Positions 12,101-24,933 of a stretch of DNA of 64,000 nucleotides are shown here, one piece after another. The translations under genes were made by a program, and so were the position numbers. Position 1 is the stretch's first letter. Each line of letters starts with the position of its first letter. The DNA comes from Takashimella koratensis. Lineage: Eukaryota; Basidiomycota; Tremellomycetes; Trichosporonales; Tetragoniomycetaceae. The notes under the pieces were generated by a model that had not been told where the DNA came from, searched no databases, and saw only the letters and a program-made list of their open reading frames with translations. The DNA lies in NCBI GenBank assembly GCA_003116875.1, contig BCKT01000001.1, positions 2,041,486-2,105,485 on the forward strand, written 5' to 3'.

Positions 12101-14929
12101 GTCACCGTCACTTTCACTCGAACTCGTCCATTTGTTTCAGTCGTCTGGCATGTGCTGATTACCTCAGTGATCGGCGGCTGGTCAGGTCGGTCGTCGGTCG
12201 GGCCGACTCCCAATTTTCCTCTCGGAAGCCAAGCAAATCACACATCGCATCCGCACCGCAGCCGCAGTAGTAGCCGTAAGGCGCAGCTTGATGATCATAT
12301 TCGATCTACGTGTATACATATGCATGTCGGATGGCGAGATCACAGTGCCCCCCGCTCTCCGCTTGCGGCTGTGCGAAGTCTTGCCGAGGCCTCCATAATC
12401 GATCAACCGGGCCCAAGCGGCTTCACTTCCTCACCTCTTCACACTTTAGCCTGACCACGGGCAGCGGAGTCTGACATAAAGCGTTGTTTCACATTGAACC
12501 CGTCAACATTCCCGAGCGAACCGTCCCGAGCACAGACTCCACCTTTTTCCCAACCTTCACATTCACATTTGTCGCCGTAGGTGGCGGCCTGGGTGCCAAT
12601 TTTAGCTCTGCTCTTACTCGGTACCCCAGTTTGGGGGACGACCGCACCTCCCACTCCACTGGGGTCTCTCGGTGACGCATCACCTTTTGCGTCCCATCTA
12701 CCCAGCGGTGCAAAGCACAATCCCCTTTGCTTTCGGTTACAGCCTTGTCCATCCGGTCGCTCGTCACCATTTGGCTCACTTACGTACCCTGCTAGACTAG
12801 TTTGCACGATCGTCGCTCGGGTCCCTGTTCCTCTCTCGCTGTGCAAAGTCAAAATCCAAAACACCCATCCCGTCGTCCTCGACCTCTCAATAGTCACCCT
12901 GCGATCTGCCATTCTGTCTCCTGTCTAGATCTCGACTTGCGCAGCAACCCAAAAAACCCCCCGGGAAGCGCCCGAATTTCAACCTGGAGAATAGGAGAAA
13001 TAACCACCAAAGCAGAAAAAAGCAAAATGCTCTGCGGATGTGCGGTTAAGCGAGACCACACCCACCACTACTACAGTTCACCTGTGCAAGCCCCGTCTCA
13101 CCTGTAACCTCATCACCGATTTATCGTATCCAACACTTTCGGACCTGGGACCTGGACCTGGTTCGGACCTTGATTTCCACCCTCATCCCCTATTTGACCC
13201 ATTCCGTACGTAACGACCCCCCGACCGCCGACCCCTCCTTACCTTCTACCCCTCTTGATTCATTCCTTGCTTGTATACGTTGTGCTTTGTTTAGACTTTA
13301 CATAACCGCGCCTAACCCTTCGCGTTCGGGGTCGCACTCGTGTCCATTCCGACGCAACGTTCACAGCTTTAGGGGTTCGGAGAACAGGGCCTGATGTGCA
13401 TCAGGTCCCACCCAACTTTCGAGGGTTCATGATGAGGGTCGAGGGTGTCGTAATGGCAAAACAAGCTAGCCTCGTATCAAGGGACCAGTGGCATCGGTGG
13501 CGGCCGGCGACCGATACGAATCCTAGCCTTGCGGTGCAATTCGGGATGAACAGGACATGTAGGAGTACAATGCATGCAGCTCATGCTCAAGGTTGATGCA
13601 CTCTATTCAGTAGGCGAGAGGAACAAAGCAGTAGTTGCCCCAATTGAACCTAGAACTTTGGGCAACACGGCACGGCAAACCATGGCGTAGCGTTGGAAAG
13701 TGCCGCTAAGATCAACGCTCCGCTGCGCCCGACATCGAACACGTTTTGTTCGGCCGTGAACCGATGCATAGTCCCCGTGGTTCTCCTCCCACCTCGTTTC
13801 TTCTCCTGGCCTTGTGTCTGCCACCCTCGACCTGCCATCCCTCATCGGCCGCAAAGCAGACCCCAAGCAACCCTTCATCGGTCCCGAACAACGTCCGGAT
13901 GGTTCACGCTGACCCATGTGTGTCCGAACGCCTCGTTGTCATCAATTGCGCTTAGCGCGGGACACCCCTTTGCAACCCGTGCCCCGTGCCCCGATTTCAG
14001 TGTCATCACATCGCCATTGTTCGGCGTGGACTTGCGTGAAAGGTGTGAGATTGGGCGCGTGATTGATGATCACCGTCAAATTCCATTGCAACGGGATTTT
14101 TCAACTTGCCTTTGACCTGCACGGGTGTAGGTTACGGCGGCCGGGACTGTCCGTTCCTCGACACCCTCGCTTAGACCAAGTCGATCGATGGTGGGAATCG
14201 ACTAAACTGTCGAGGTACGTGGGAATCTAGGTTGGTCATACCACGTAGCACAGTTCCGGTTCCTGCGCTGCGGCGGATGGTCGAGGCTTGACTAGCGTGA
14301 CACTCTCACACTCTCGTAGTCTTACACTCTCGACCTCTTGTCATCTGCTGTTGGTCGCTTGTGGGTATGTGGCGGTTGTGTCGTGTCATGTTGTGGCGGT
14401 ATCGCTGCGCTTCGCCAAGGTGCCAAGTACTGCTCCTGTGGCTGAACTGGCGTTCAACGCATCCAGGACTAGGTCAGTGATCTGTTGACAAATTCACAGT
14501 CACTCAGTCTGTCTGTGGGTGGAGCGGCAGAAACGTGTGAAAAAGTGAAAGAAGGGAGCAATGTGGGCGCGGTCGACGTGGCCTGGTCTAAATGACTAAA
14601 GTGGCATGCTTCGACTACAGGTTTGGATTTGAGTGCAGGATACTGACTGGATGGACAAATGAGAAGATGGGATGGGTCAAGACCAGAGAGAGTGAAAGAG
14701 GGGTAAGAGACAGAGACAAGAAACAAGACGTGTGGATGAGACTCGAAAAAGATAGAGTGAATCGTGAAGGGGTGAGAGAAGTGTAAGGAATTCGAGTGAG
14801 ATGAGATTGTGATCACGCGATATGTGTGCCAGAGGGATACAATGAAAAGAGATAGAAGACAAGTCACTCCAACTCCCCAGTCTTGATTTCTTGGAAGATC
14901 ATGACGCCGATGTCTTTCGTTTCTCGGGT
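9165..14929. other. 5.8-kb stretch with no supportable gene
   Basis: Upstream of the arrestin gene and downstream of UBR1 (both on minus). At 9.2-10.6 kb it is strongly CT-rich in the minus sense, typical of a fungal promoter and 5' leader for the arrestin gene. It holds simple repeats: TTGG/GGTT runs near 10240-10310, ACG triplets near 10428-10446, GGAC tetranucleotides near 10770-10795, and a G11 run near 11215. From 11.7 to 13.4 kb the plus strand is pyrimidine-rich. Open frames here are short, low-complexity and resemble nothing I know; none can be spliced into a convincing protein by eye. A long regulatory region, a noncoding RNA or a fast-evolving gene are all possible. Confidence 0.5.
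10770..10795. repeat. GGAC tetranucleotide microsatellite
   Basis: About six tandem GGAC units in the gene-free stretch upstream of the arrestin gene. Confidence 0.85.
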
Positions 14930-17900
14930 TTAGAGACACGTCCAACCTCCACCGTCCGAGGTGAGCTCGAGCTTTCGAGCACAGAGAGTCGGGATCGTAT
15001 GTTGGAGCCAAACATTACGACGGAGGTCTTCCATCCGACCCGGGTGGAGGAACTGTAAATGTCCTCGGCTGTTGAAGTACAGAAGGTGGTGAATGTCAGT
15101 CATCTTTCTTCAAACCTCTGTGGACAAAAACGAGTCGACGAAGGGGGATGGGAAAAGTGAAGGACAGCGTTGAAAGCAGAGATCATGACCTAAACTCACC
15201 GCATCGATGGGTCGAGCTCGCCAAATGCGTCCAAGTAAGGCATAGACCCAAAGCTTCCTGAACCCGCAAAGAGGTAGAGGATCGTCCATCGTTTAATATC
15301 GACAAACATTCCAGCGACAGCTCCACACCTGATTCCAAAGTCAGCCCAATGATTATCTTATCTCTTTCTCTTGATCTGAGGACCACTTGTCCAAAGGGAT
15401 GACTGTACTCACTCTCTCATGTGTAGGTTACACTCCCCCAACTCTCCCTCTGAGCAACAATCACTCCCTAGGCAGACCAGTTTCCCACAAAGCAGGCAGA
15501 GCGCCGGGAAAGCTGGTTTCATCTTACACCTCTCGCATCGTTTCTGTGCGAATTTGATCGCTGCGACCTCGTATCGTCTCGGTAAGCGAAGGAGTTCATA
15601 TGTCCCCGGGTACTCGAGAGCAGGTAAGACCCTTCCTTGCATTGCCCATTGTGTGAGCCAGCGGGCAACGATAGGAGATTCAGTCGATTGCGGGTTAGAC
15701 AATGTCTCGGTCGGTCGGGGGATAGCGAGCAAAGAGAGAAGCCGGTTGTATTCGCATACCTGGGAAGGAGCGCGGAGAGAAGATAAAGCGTCCGGGACAG
15801 GGTAGGTACCGGTGACTGCGAAGTAGACGATTGAGAGTCGGCGTAGGAAAGGGAGTGTGAAAGAGTAAAGCAGTTTGCTCAGGACATCGTCAGTGACCAG
15901 AGCGAGAACACCATCGGTATCGGTGAATGGACCAGCGTTGCGGAGGATCGAGAGCATGAGGGGTTTGAAGTTCCTGAACACCCCAAGAGCATCGGCCAGC
16001 GTCTCGTCTTTGGGTCGAGAGACAGAGTTCGACGTCGCTGCGGGCCACACCGATGTAGAAGTCTGTACTAACCCGTGTGCCGCCGCCATCGCTTTACTCG
16101 ATCCGATGGTGAACCCAGTGATGTGGCTCTGTCCGCGCGAGAGGCACCGCCGGATGTAAATAGCGAGACCGAGCATGGTTCGTGTCAATTCAGCGTAAAA
16201 GGCCATGACCATGACCGCATGGAGGAGATCAGGAGCGATCGCCGCCGTCTCAATCACGATCCCCAGCGGTTGTCGAAGCAGCAATGGGGAAGGGAGCGTA
16301 GCAGACCGATACCAGTCGGGCAGGAAACGTGCAAAGATACCGACTCGAAGAGGAGTTCGATCGATTTTCGCGCCAAAGAACAAGTCAAGCTCGAGTTGAA
16401 GCATCCCAATCAGTTTCTTGATGAGCTTGATCGAAGTCTCGGGAACTTGTTCCGCCACTGTCAAGGGAAGACCAGATGGATCGGTTCTGCTGCTTCCTGA
16501 GCTGCTCCCGGCGTTCCCGGCCAGGCCGCGCTGGGTGACCTCACAGACGGAGATGGTGTACCCAACCATATCGTCCGGGAGGTACATGTGCGTCTTCTTA
16601 TTCCGTATCCTCTGCGACTGTTCCGACAGCGGTCGAGCTAGGTTCCGAACTCGTTCAATCATTCGACTGATCGCCCGCATATGTTGCCGGCGGTGGTTTG
16701 GATCCAAACCGTGTGCGCTGAAGTTGCAATCCGTGAACCAAGGAACCAACTCGCCCGTCTCGACATGATAGTCCCAGATCTTGGCGCTATCCGAGACCCG
16801 TAACAGCCCTTCCTCCGAGACTGTCCTGATCCGTTCCGATAGCGTGGGCGGCCGAGACGGGTCAAGTCGGGACTTTGGCATCGGTCGAATCGGCGAAGAG
16901 GTCACGTCCAGTGGGATGAGAACGTTTCCTAGGCTCTTGCACAAGGGACACATGTACTCTTGCCTCATCGCGTTCTCGGGTTGGTGTCGCTGGACCTGAG
17001 AGGCCTGACGGGATCGGGTGAGCTCGTTGTATGCGCCCATACAGGTCTCGTGCATCAAGTGATTGCACGCCGAAAGGTACATTCCGAACCGCATCGAGGT
17101 TGACGGATACGCCTCCGTCCCCGATGGCTCGCCCGTAGTGTCCATACCATACCGTGACCGCCGCGTGTCCCTGTCCAGACTAGACGGTGTCGCCAACGCC
17201 TCATCATACCAGTCCCGATCGAGCACGGCCTCGCGCATGATCCGGCTCGGCTGGAGGTAAGCCAACATTCCGCCTGTTTTGCCAGGATGCACGACTTCCT
17301 GACACACAATACAAGATCCATACGACGACGTGGCCTCCATCTCTTCCTCTGCCGCGGCATCCTCCTCATCTTCGTCGTCCATCATCATCGCCGCGAAATC
17401 CGCCTGCTGCTTGGCAAATTGCGCCATGAGCGCCTTCTGCCTCGCCTGTGCCGTACTCTTGGCGTCTCCCGCACTGTCCGCCGGGACGGCCTTTTTCGCC
17501 TGCTCCTGCGCCCGCTGGTTTCGGTAGTCCACCGTGTAGTCGGCCGGGAGATGCGCGACGATTTGATCGAGCAGATGATCCGCTTTAGGTCGGAACGACT
17601 TGAACGCTTCGTGGGTTTGCATGTACCAGAGGTTCTGGAAGGTGCTCATTGATCCACTCTGGTCGATGATCTCGACCGATTGGGCGGAGAAGAACTCGGG
17701 GTTGGCGTCGAATGCCATCATCGCGAGGTGAAGGCCGAGATCAAGCAAGGCATCGTACTGCGGCATCTTGTAACCTGTGGCTAGGTCGTTGGATGTATAC
17801 GTTCCATTCCAGCTATCGGGTTCCGCCATGATCATGCAGTGCGCAATCGTCCAGTGCACCAAGTTGGTCGCGGTGGTTGTGGATAGCCAGTCGGCGAGGT

Positions 17901-20900
17901 TGGAGAACGGCAGCGGTTTCGGCGGCACTTGGACAGGTCGAGGCTTGATCACTGGCTCGGCGGCGCTTTCATCTCCGTTCTCCGCTGCGAGCTTCTTCGC
18001 TCTTGACGTGAGCTTGTCGACCGCTTCACGCATCTCATTCCGGTTGTAGTGGTGCCAGTAAGGGTCGACCTCTGCGTACAACTCGGGTTTCAGCGAGTAC
18101 GATCCAGCGGCGGTATCTGTTGGCTCCCTGAAATCCGCGACCGCATCGAGGACGGGGATCAAACTGCCACGCTCGATCGAGCGTTCCGGTAAACGCTTGA
18201 TGATCTCGGAATACGTATGCGAGTTGAGCGCGAGCTGGTGAATGATATGTTCCCTCGTCACTTCTGACTGGGTCTTACCGTTCACCGTGGCGGTATCTGT
18301 GACCATGTGAATGAGAAGCAACAGGAGCTCCTCGAACAATGCGATTCGGTAATGCGGCTCGGTCGAGCTCGCCCAGACATCACGAGAGGTCACGTCGAGC
18401 CGGAAGAAATTGGCCAGTCCGAATCGATCGATCATGGCGGTAATGAACTTGAGCTGGTCGATGACGCACATGCCAAATTGAAGCATGAAGAATTCTTGGT
18501 CGACGGTGTAGTCGCGCAAGTTAACTTCGCGGTAGTGGTGGTACTGTGCCCGCATCGCCATGCCATTCTTCGCCCACATTCCTAACCTGATCTGCGGGAG
18601 GACGACGTGGGCTGAGGTGATGTCTTGTCAGCACCGGAACTCGAAGGTGGCACTGTTGCCCATCACGACTCACTTTGCAGGGGCCACTCGATCAACATCA
18701 ACTTCATCCGCTCCCAGTCCGTTGGCGCGGCAGCATGGAACACCGAGTGCTCCACCAACTGCTGCAAAGTTGGGTACTGATCCCGGATATCGTCGGTGTA
18801 ACACGTCTTTGTGATCCATTTGACCATCTCCGCGAAAACGTAGTGTAGATGATGGTGGAACGAGAAGGCGTCAATCCTGGACACCGACAACTTAAGCAAA
18901 GTAAACCTTGATCCTTTGATGAGCACGTCGGGGACATCGTGTTCCACTGGTTGGGTGTACCGAGTCGAATCCAGCGTCTTGGACATGAGCATCATATCGC
19001 ATAGAATCCGGTTCGCTATCACCGCCAGACCCGTGAGGATATCGGTTGGGCTAGCATATTGGAAGGATTCGGCGTACTCGCGTGCCAGCCGAGCTAGGTC
19101 CGGGAGGATAGCGAACGATTTCATCCATTCGACCTCGTACTCGACGTGTGAAGTTTGTTCCCTTCGCTGTGTTTGAACACCGACAAAGAGGTTGAGCAAG
19201 ACGGCGATGCGGTTGAACAAGTTGGGATTGGTGGCGATGAGCTTTTGGATATCATTGTGACGACACAATGCGCGCAAGTGGCCAAAGAGGGTCATCCCCT
19301 TCTTCCCGCGGAAGGCGAGACCGTCGCCGTCGACGTCGATACGGGGAACATTGGACCGGTCGATGAAAGTATTGACTCGGCCAGTCGGGTGTTGGTTGAC
19401 GTAGAAGGCTTGGGTGGTGTCGATGACTGTGGAGATGAGGGAGTGACGGTTCAACGACGCCGCGGCACATGCAGGACCATTGCCAAGGATCATATAAGCG
19501 AGCGAAAAGGCAAGGCTGCTGTCCAGGTCTCGATCTTGGAACAGGTAGTATTCGAAGATCCGAACGTAGTTGACGCCGAACCGCACAGCTGACAAGGTGG
19601 TCAGATCCATCATCCCAATACTCTGCGACAATAGCTGTCACTCACTGAAATCTTTTCTGCTGTTAAAATCAAGAGTGAAAATACTCGAGTATATTTGGCG
19701 CATGTCCCATTTCGCCATTTTCCACATCCTCACATCGAGCCTCATCATCCAGTCAAGTCGTTGTGGATCGAACCCTTCTGGTGCCTTATCGATCAAGAGC
19801 TCCTCGAGATCTGGTGGGAGGGGCGTTCCGATACCTGCGACGTAGTTCAATCGGGGTTCGGACATGGCGCGAAGCAAGAGGCGGCGGAAGACTTCATCGT
19901 CGCCAGCGATAGAGGAGCGGCAGAGGTCAGCGAGCCAGGAGAGGACGACGCCCGCGGCTTCTTCTCGGAAAACGTCATATGCGAGGCGAAGGGTGACACC
20001 GAGATCGATCTGTTGGAACATGTTGGCAGTGTGGAAGGCGAGAATGTTACTAGGTGTGACAAGGACGATTTTGCGACCCTAGACGTAACGGATACTGTAA
20101 GCGTTGACCACACCAACTTGTTTCGAGATGATAACCTCCAGATTGAAACAGCACTCACCGTCTCTTCCATGTCCTTAGCATAGTTCTCTGCCTCCTCATA
20201 TGTCATCCCCGAGACGTCTCTTATCTGCCTGGCGACCTCTTTGAGCACATGTTTATCATCCGAGTAGACGGTGACCGCCCAAGGTCCTCTTCCTCTCTTA
20301 TCCTTTGGTTCTCCGGTCGACATCTTCTCTGATGTCCGCATCTCCCCTTCGTCCGCTGGGAGCCGGCTGTACTCGCTTGGCAAGAGTGAGTGTTGGACCA
20401 CTTGCATCGCAAACTCGAGGCTGATCACGATGGTATCGTAAAGCGCCTGGAGGAAAGAGTCGGGTATGCGCGGGTTATCGGTTGGGTAGCGGGTAGGAGG
20501 TGGGCTGGGTTGGGTGGAGGAAGAAGGGCTAGGGTCCTCGGGAGGGTGGTGTCGACAGCCGAGGTGCTCGTCGTCTCGCCAAGCAGAGGTGTCGCCACAG
20601 TCACAAGCGGCGTTGAAGGTATACGATTGGCCAAAGAGGATCTCATGGCCTTCGTGGTTACCTGCTTCAAAGCACTCGACACACATGATACAGGAAGAAT
20701 CCTTGGCACAGGTCCTAAGCAAACGTCAGCGGTTCCAGCGCGGTAGAGCCTCGATTATTAAGTGGGGAAAGAGTATCGGTCATGTTGCTGCGAGGGTGTA
20801 TGATATGGGTATCTACTCACTTGCATGTGTACGTCCTGTCGAAGCGGTGGATGACCTTGCCGCATGTCCTTCCCTTCTTGACTTGTCGTATGGGCTCTTT

Positions 20901-21377
20901 GCCCGCTCGTCTCCGCCGTTCCTCTGCTCGCTGCTGGTACAATGACAAGCTCCAGTTGACTGGGCTCCCTCTCTCGTCTGTGATGACAAAATCGTCGACT
21001 TTTTGCAGATGCGGGATCCGGTCCTGTGCCTCGCGTGCTGCGGCTCCGAGTGAGCTCACCCCGCCACCCCCTGCCCCACCGACGACCGAGTTGAGCGTCG
21101 ACGTCGAGGTAGACGCTGACACGGAGATGGGGTTGAACGAGCTCGACGAGGACGATAGCGTTGGTGTAGACGCTGTAGCGGATAGGTGTGTGTGAGCGGA
21201 CCCGGTATCGGAGTCATCGTCAATGACAAAGAGCTGACGCCATTCGGACCGAGACCAGATGGTATTGAACAACGCGCGGAGGATGGCACCGCGTGCGTGG
21301 ACGTCGAATTGGCCATCGGCATGTACGACATGGCCGTATTGCAGCGCCTCGTAGAGTGCGCGATGTGTGTCGGACAT
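14930..21377 (-). CDS. UBR1: N-recognin E3 ubiquitin ligase UBR1
   Basis: RING-type E3 of the Arg/N-degron pathway, binding N-terminal degrons with its UBR box and working with a Rad6-type E2. Seven exons: 21377-20821, 20714-20159, 20078-19646, 19588-18674, 18611-15413, 15328-15200 and 15068-14930, giving 1975 residues, normal for fungal UBR1. The UBR box spans exons 1-2: GRTCGKVIHRFDRTYTC, then CAKDSSCIMCVECFEAGNHE and ACDCGDTSAW (about 170-240). Exon 5 carries the conserved RLGMWAKNG, a RING-H2 (CIVCQEVV...CNHLMHETC...CPLCKSLGN, about 1250-1380) and the cap domain (CERCKMKPAFPALCLLCGK). The end, GAVAGMFVDIKRW...SFGSMPYLDAFGELDPSMRRGHL..., matches UBR1 C-termini. Between exons 3 and 4 one frame has a TGA; a 57-nt intron removes it and restores DFTVRFGVNYVRIFEYY. 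Confidence 0.95.
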
Positions 21378-21951
21378 GGCGGCAGTCGAGCGGGTGGGGG
21401 GTGGGAGTGAAGAGGAAGGGGAGGGGAGAGAGGGTGAGGAGGCCGTGATAGGTCAGTCAGGTGGGCAGGGACGGAGCAAGGGTGGTAGCCGGTGTGGAGG
21501 ACCTGAGGAATGACCAAGGGACTAGAACGCCAGACCGGCGACCGTGTAGACAAGGGAAGTTGAGGCGGTGAGACGTGGGCAGCGAGGATACGTTCGGCAG
21601 GGGGCGAGGCAGAGGTCAGGAGACGAGGTGGGTCACAGCGAGTGGTGTGAGTGGGGGTGAGGGGAGGGGGGGAGGAGGTGGTGGAGGAGGATGTGTGAAG
21701 TGGACTTGAACTGGACTCGAGTGTGGTGTCGCGCGAGGCAGAGTCACCGGCTTACTCGTACGTGCGTCAGTGATAAGCTTGATCTCCACCGGGGATAAGT
21801 ACACGTCATACTTCCCCCACTCTACGGCGTCACGTCGGTCCCAGGCTATCCTTGCTCTTTCCCCTCGTCTCAACCTTCTAACATTTACCCAACCCGTCTC
21901 CCCTCTCTCCCTTCTCCGCTTACCCTCTCCACCCGCGCTCTCACAGCAACA
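21378..21951. promoter_or_regulatory. Bidirectional promoter UBR1/TRS33
   Basis: 574 bp between divergent start codons. The TRS33 side is rich in CT tracts on the plus strand, and the UBR1 side is CT-rich on the minus strand. No clear TATA box was seen. Confidence 0.55.
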
Positions 21952-23504
21952 ATGTCCACCCGACCCTCGTCGTCCAGCGCGACGCCTCACCTCTCTGCTC
22001 CTCCGACGGTCCCTTCCGCGATCCACATCCTCGCTGCTCCATCTCCTCTCCTCATCGACGCCACGCTACCGACCTACCTCCTCCCGGGCGCGATCTCGCT
22101 CCTCTCCGCGTCGGCGAGACACGTGGTACGCCGCCGCCTTGCCGAGGAGGCAGAAGAGGACGAGGAAGAAGGCGTCGTTGGTCCAGGTGGACCAGGGGTG
22201 AATGGTGCAGCGGGAGGAGGCAAGGGTAAAGCGAAAGCGAGCGAGGAAGAGGTTAAGAAGATGGTTGATGAGGAAGTCGTCAAGCGGATCGAGGCAATGG
22301 GACGTATGGTCGGTGGATACGTCGCAGAGAAGTGAGTATGGCTGGCTTCTTGAGATGGTTGATGTTGAGGTGTTGGAGGTTTACGGGTGTCTATACGAAT
22401 GAGTCATAATGGTTTCAATTGCTGACTCCTTTCCTTCACGGCTCATCTTCGCTCATCTTTTCGCCCACCCTCTACTATCCAGGCTCACGCTCGCCCGCGC
22501 ACCACTGCCTACACACCTCGACGTGATCAAGTTCATCTGTAAAGACTTGTTTCTCTACGTCTACTCTAAACAAATCGACAACCTGCGGACCAACCACCGG
22601 GTGAGTCGAGGTCGAGATCTCTTCCTGACCTGCCCCCTCCCCCTCCTGACCGCAATCTCTTGCCTGTATTCTACTCGATCCCTCACTCAGTCCATCAACG
22701 ACTGTGACTTGCTCTCGAAGCCTGTGTAATTATTCGCTGACCGTCGACGCTTCTTATCTTTCGTTCGGCGTACAGGGTGTATTCGTACTCCAATCTCACA
22801 CTTTCCCTCCACTTGCCAACATCTCAACCACTTCGTCTGCTGCCGACCTAGTCACCGCCAAGATGGTGAGTCTAATCTTTGCACTTCTCTCATCTCTCAT
22901 CCCTCCCCCGTCCTTCTTTCTCCTGGTCTCCTTCCCCATCCTGCCCATCCTCGGAACCCCAATCTGCTTGACCCGAGTCAGAGACTGATCCGCTTCTTGG
23001 TCATTACCTGCTGTTCTCTCGATATCGCTCATTCGACTAACCGTCCCCGCAGCACCTTGTCTTCCCTCAGGCTTTGATACAAGGCGCCCTTAACCGACTC
23101 GGAATGGCCGCCACCGTAACAGCCGAAACAAGTGGTCTTCCTCAATGTAAGTGAACAACTGTATCTCCCTCTATCCAACCCTCATAACCACCTCATACCC
23201 TTCCCAACTTTCCTGTCATCCACTCTCTTGATACTCTTTCCATGTTTCCCGCAACTGACCTTATTTACCCTACGACTTAGGCACATTTCAAATCCGAACT
23301 ATTAAATCAGGTATGCCCGCCACACCTTCCGCATCCACACCCAACCTCGCTGCTCAAGCCAGTGGTGGTGGAGCTGGGTTGGCGAGGTCCCCGAACCCGC
23401 CAGATCTCCACGTCCAGGCTCAGGCGTCGGCTCCGGCTCTGGGACAGCAGGGTACAGCGCCGGCACGGACGGGGTTGGGAATCGCTGGTGCCCCCGTGGC
23501 GTAA
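21952..23504 (+). CDS. TRS33: TRAPP complex subunit TRS33 (TRAPPC6)
   Basis: Bet3-family subunit of the TRAPP tethering and Rab-GEF complexes in ER-Golgi traffic. Five exons, 21952-22331, 22483-22600, 22776-22865, 23053-23146 and 23281-23504, give 301 residues. The signature is HLDVIKFICKDLFLYVYSKQ followed by IDNLRTNHRGVFVLQSHTF, then HLVFPQALIQGALNRLGMAA and AETSGLPQCTFQIRTIK, as in human TRAPPC6. The core is about 160 residues in other species. Here an acidic and Gly/Lys-rich insertion (AEEAEEDEEEG...GGGKGKAKASEEE, about residues 60-105) and an Ala/Pro/Ser-rich tail of about 65 residues after the core nearly double it. All junctions keep frame. Confidence 0.93.
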
Positions 23505-24558
23505 GACAAATCCGCTTCCACCAGACCCACCGCCGCCGCCCTTGGCGCGAGATAAGGCGTGGTACGCCCACGGCCTGGTGAACGCAAGTCTTGGGCCATT
23601 GTCGGGTTGTCAGTGCCATCACCTACTACTCCAAGGCTTTCTCCGTTGTAAAATATCAGTATATACCCACAAACCCTCATTCTCCTGATATATCGATTTT
23701 TTGGAACTCTTGAGAAACTCTCAGATGCGTTGCGTGTTCATTGAGATGCTCAGATCTTTGGTACACACCTTATGCAACACAATTATGGTACATTTGCTTG
23801 TTATAACCCTCAAGGCCTTTGGGACCAACTAATCCAAGCCTTGGGGTAAGGTACAGTATTTATGCAAAGAACCCTGCAGTTTCAGAGAAGAAGGAAGCAC
23901 TATGGGAAGAGATCAGGAGGTACAGGGTGGTTGAGGTGAGGGGTAGTGACGAGATAGGGAGACTCGGTAGCGAATAAGACAAAACTGAGGATGAGGCCAC
24001 GCTACACTGTTCGTTGATATTGAATCCCACTTAACGCTACTACTGTAGCACTCTCCTCTCCTCTGTTCTCCCCCCCCCCCCGCCCTTTGGTTCATCCCTA
24101 CCCCTCTTTTCTTCCCTCATTATCGACCCCTGGATGTCTTCGAGTCAAGCTCTCTTCGTCTCCTTCTCCATGCTACTTACAATATCCGACTACCCGGTCC
24201 ATCCCGTCTAACTCTTTCGCTGGTAGGGAGAAAAGGTTTTCATTCTCTTGCAAGTATTGATTTTGGTTTGAACCTTGGGCTTGTCTCTTGTGGCTTGGGC
24301 TTTATCGCAGCGATTTCTTGTATGGTCTGCTTTTCGGCATGATAATGAACGAAGAATGATTGGTTGGAGTGTGGAAACAAGCGACCGACTAGAATGACGA
24401 GGTAACGAAACGGGTACGTTGATTAAGACACAAAAATATTTGATTTATTGGAATTGGTTGGAAGTTTATGTGAGAACATCTTCTTCTTCTTCTTCTTCTT
24501 CTCGCGATCTACGCTTCGCAGTATAATCGTACACATTCGAGTCGTTGTGCATCGTAAT
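23505..24558. other. Convergent 3' intergenic region TRS33/PSP1-domain gene
   Basis: About 1.05 kb between two convergent stops. It has a poly-C run near 24069-24080 and a CTT microsatellite near 24480-24501. No gene was seen. Confidence 0.5.
24480..24501 (+). repeat. (CTT)n microsatellite
   Basis: About seven CTT units, just downstream of the PSP1-domain gene. Confidence 0.9.
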
Positions 24559-24891
24559 CTACGCTCGCGGGTCTGGACATGATCAGCTCAGTCCTAGGTC
24601 TACTTTTGTGCTATATGAACTGCTCAACTTACCATCCTTCGGGACCATGGACATCCAAATTCGAGACTGAGTATGGCGTCAGCTATCGTCCATATCTCAA
24701 AAGGACACGATATTGCAGCTATTCGACTGTAGTATTGATATTACCACAGAACCAGGGGACTCAGGGGCTCAGGGGCTCACCTTGAAAATGCGAAAGTTCT
24801 CCTTTGTGAGTTCACGGAAATCAACTCGTTTATCGGCCTTGAAGTAAAAGGTCAACTTGCGTCGATCCCTGTTCACATAGTCAGCGCTCTC

Positions 24892-24933
<42 letters not shown>

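Noticed and set aside
11731..12928. Several plus-strand frames of 90-150 codons
   Set aside because: Low complexity, not joinable by good introns, and no similarity I know of; left as intergenic.
19631..19645. UBR1 as a pseudogene because of the TGA
   Set aside because: A canonical intron spans the stop and restores conserved sequence; the rest of the gene is intact.
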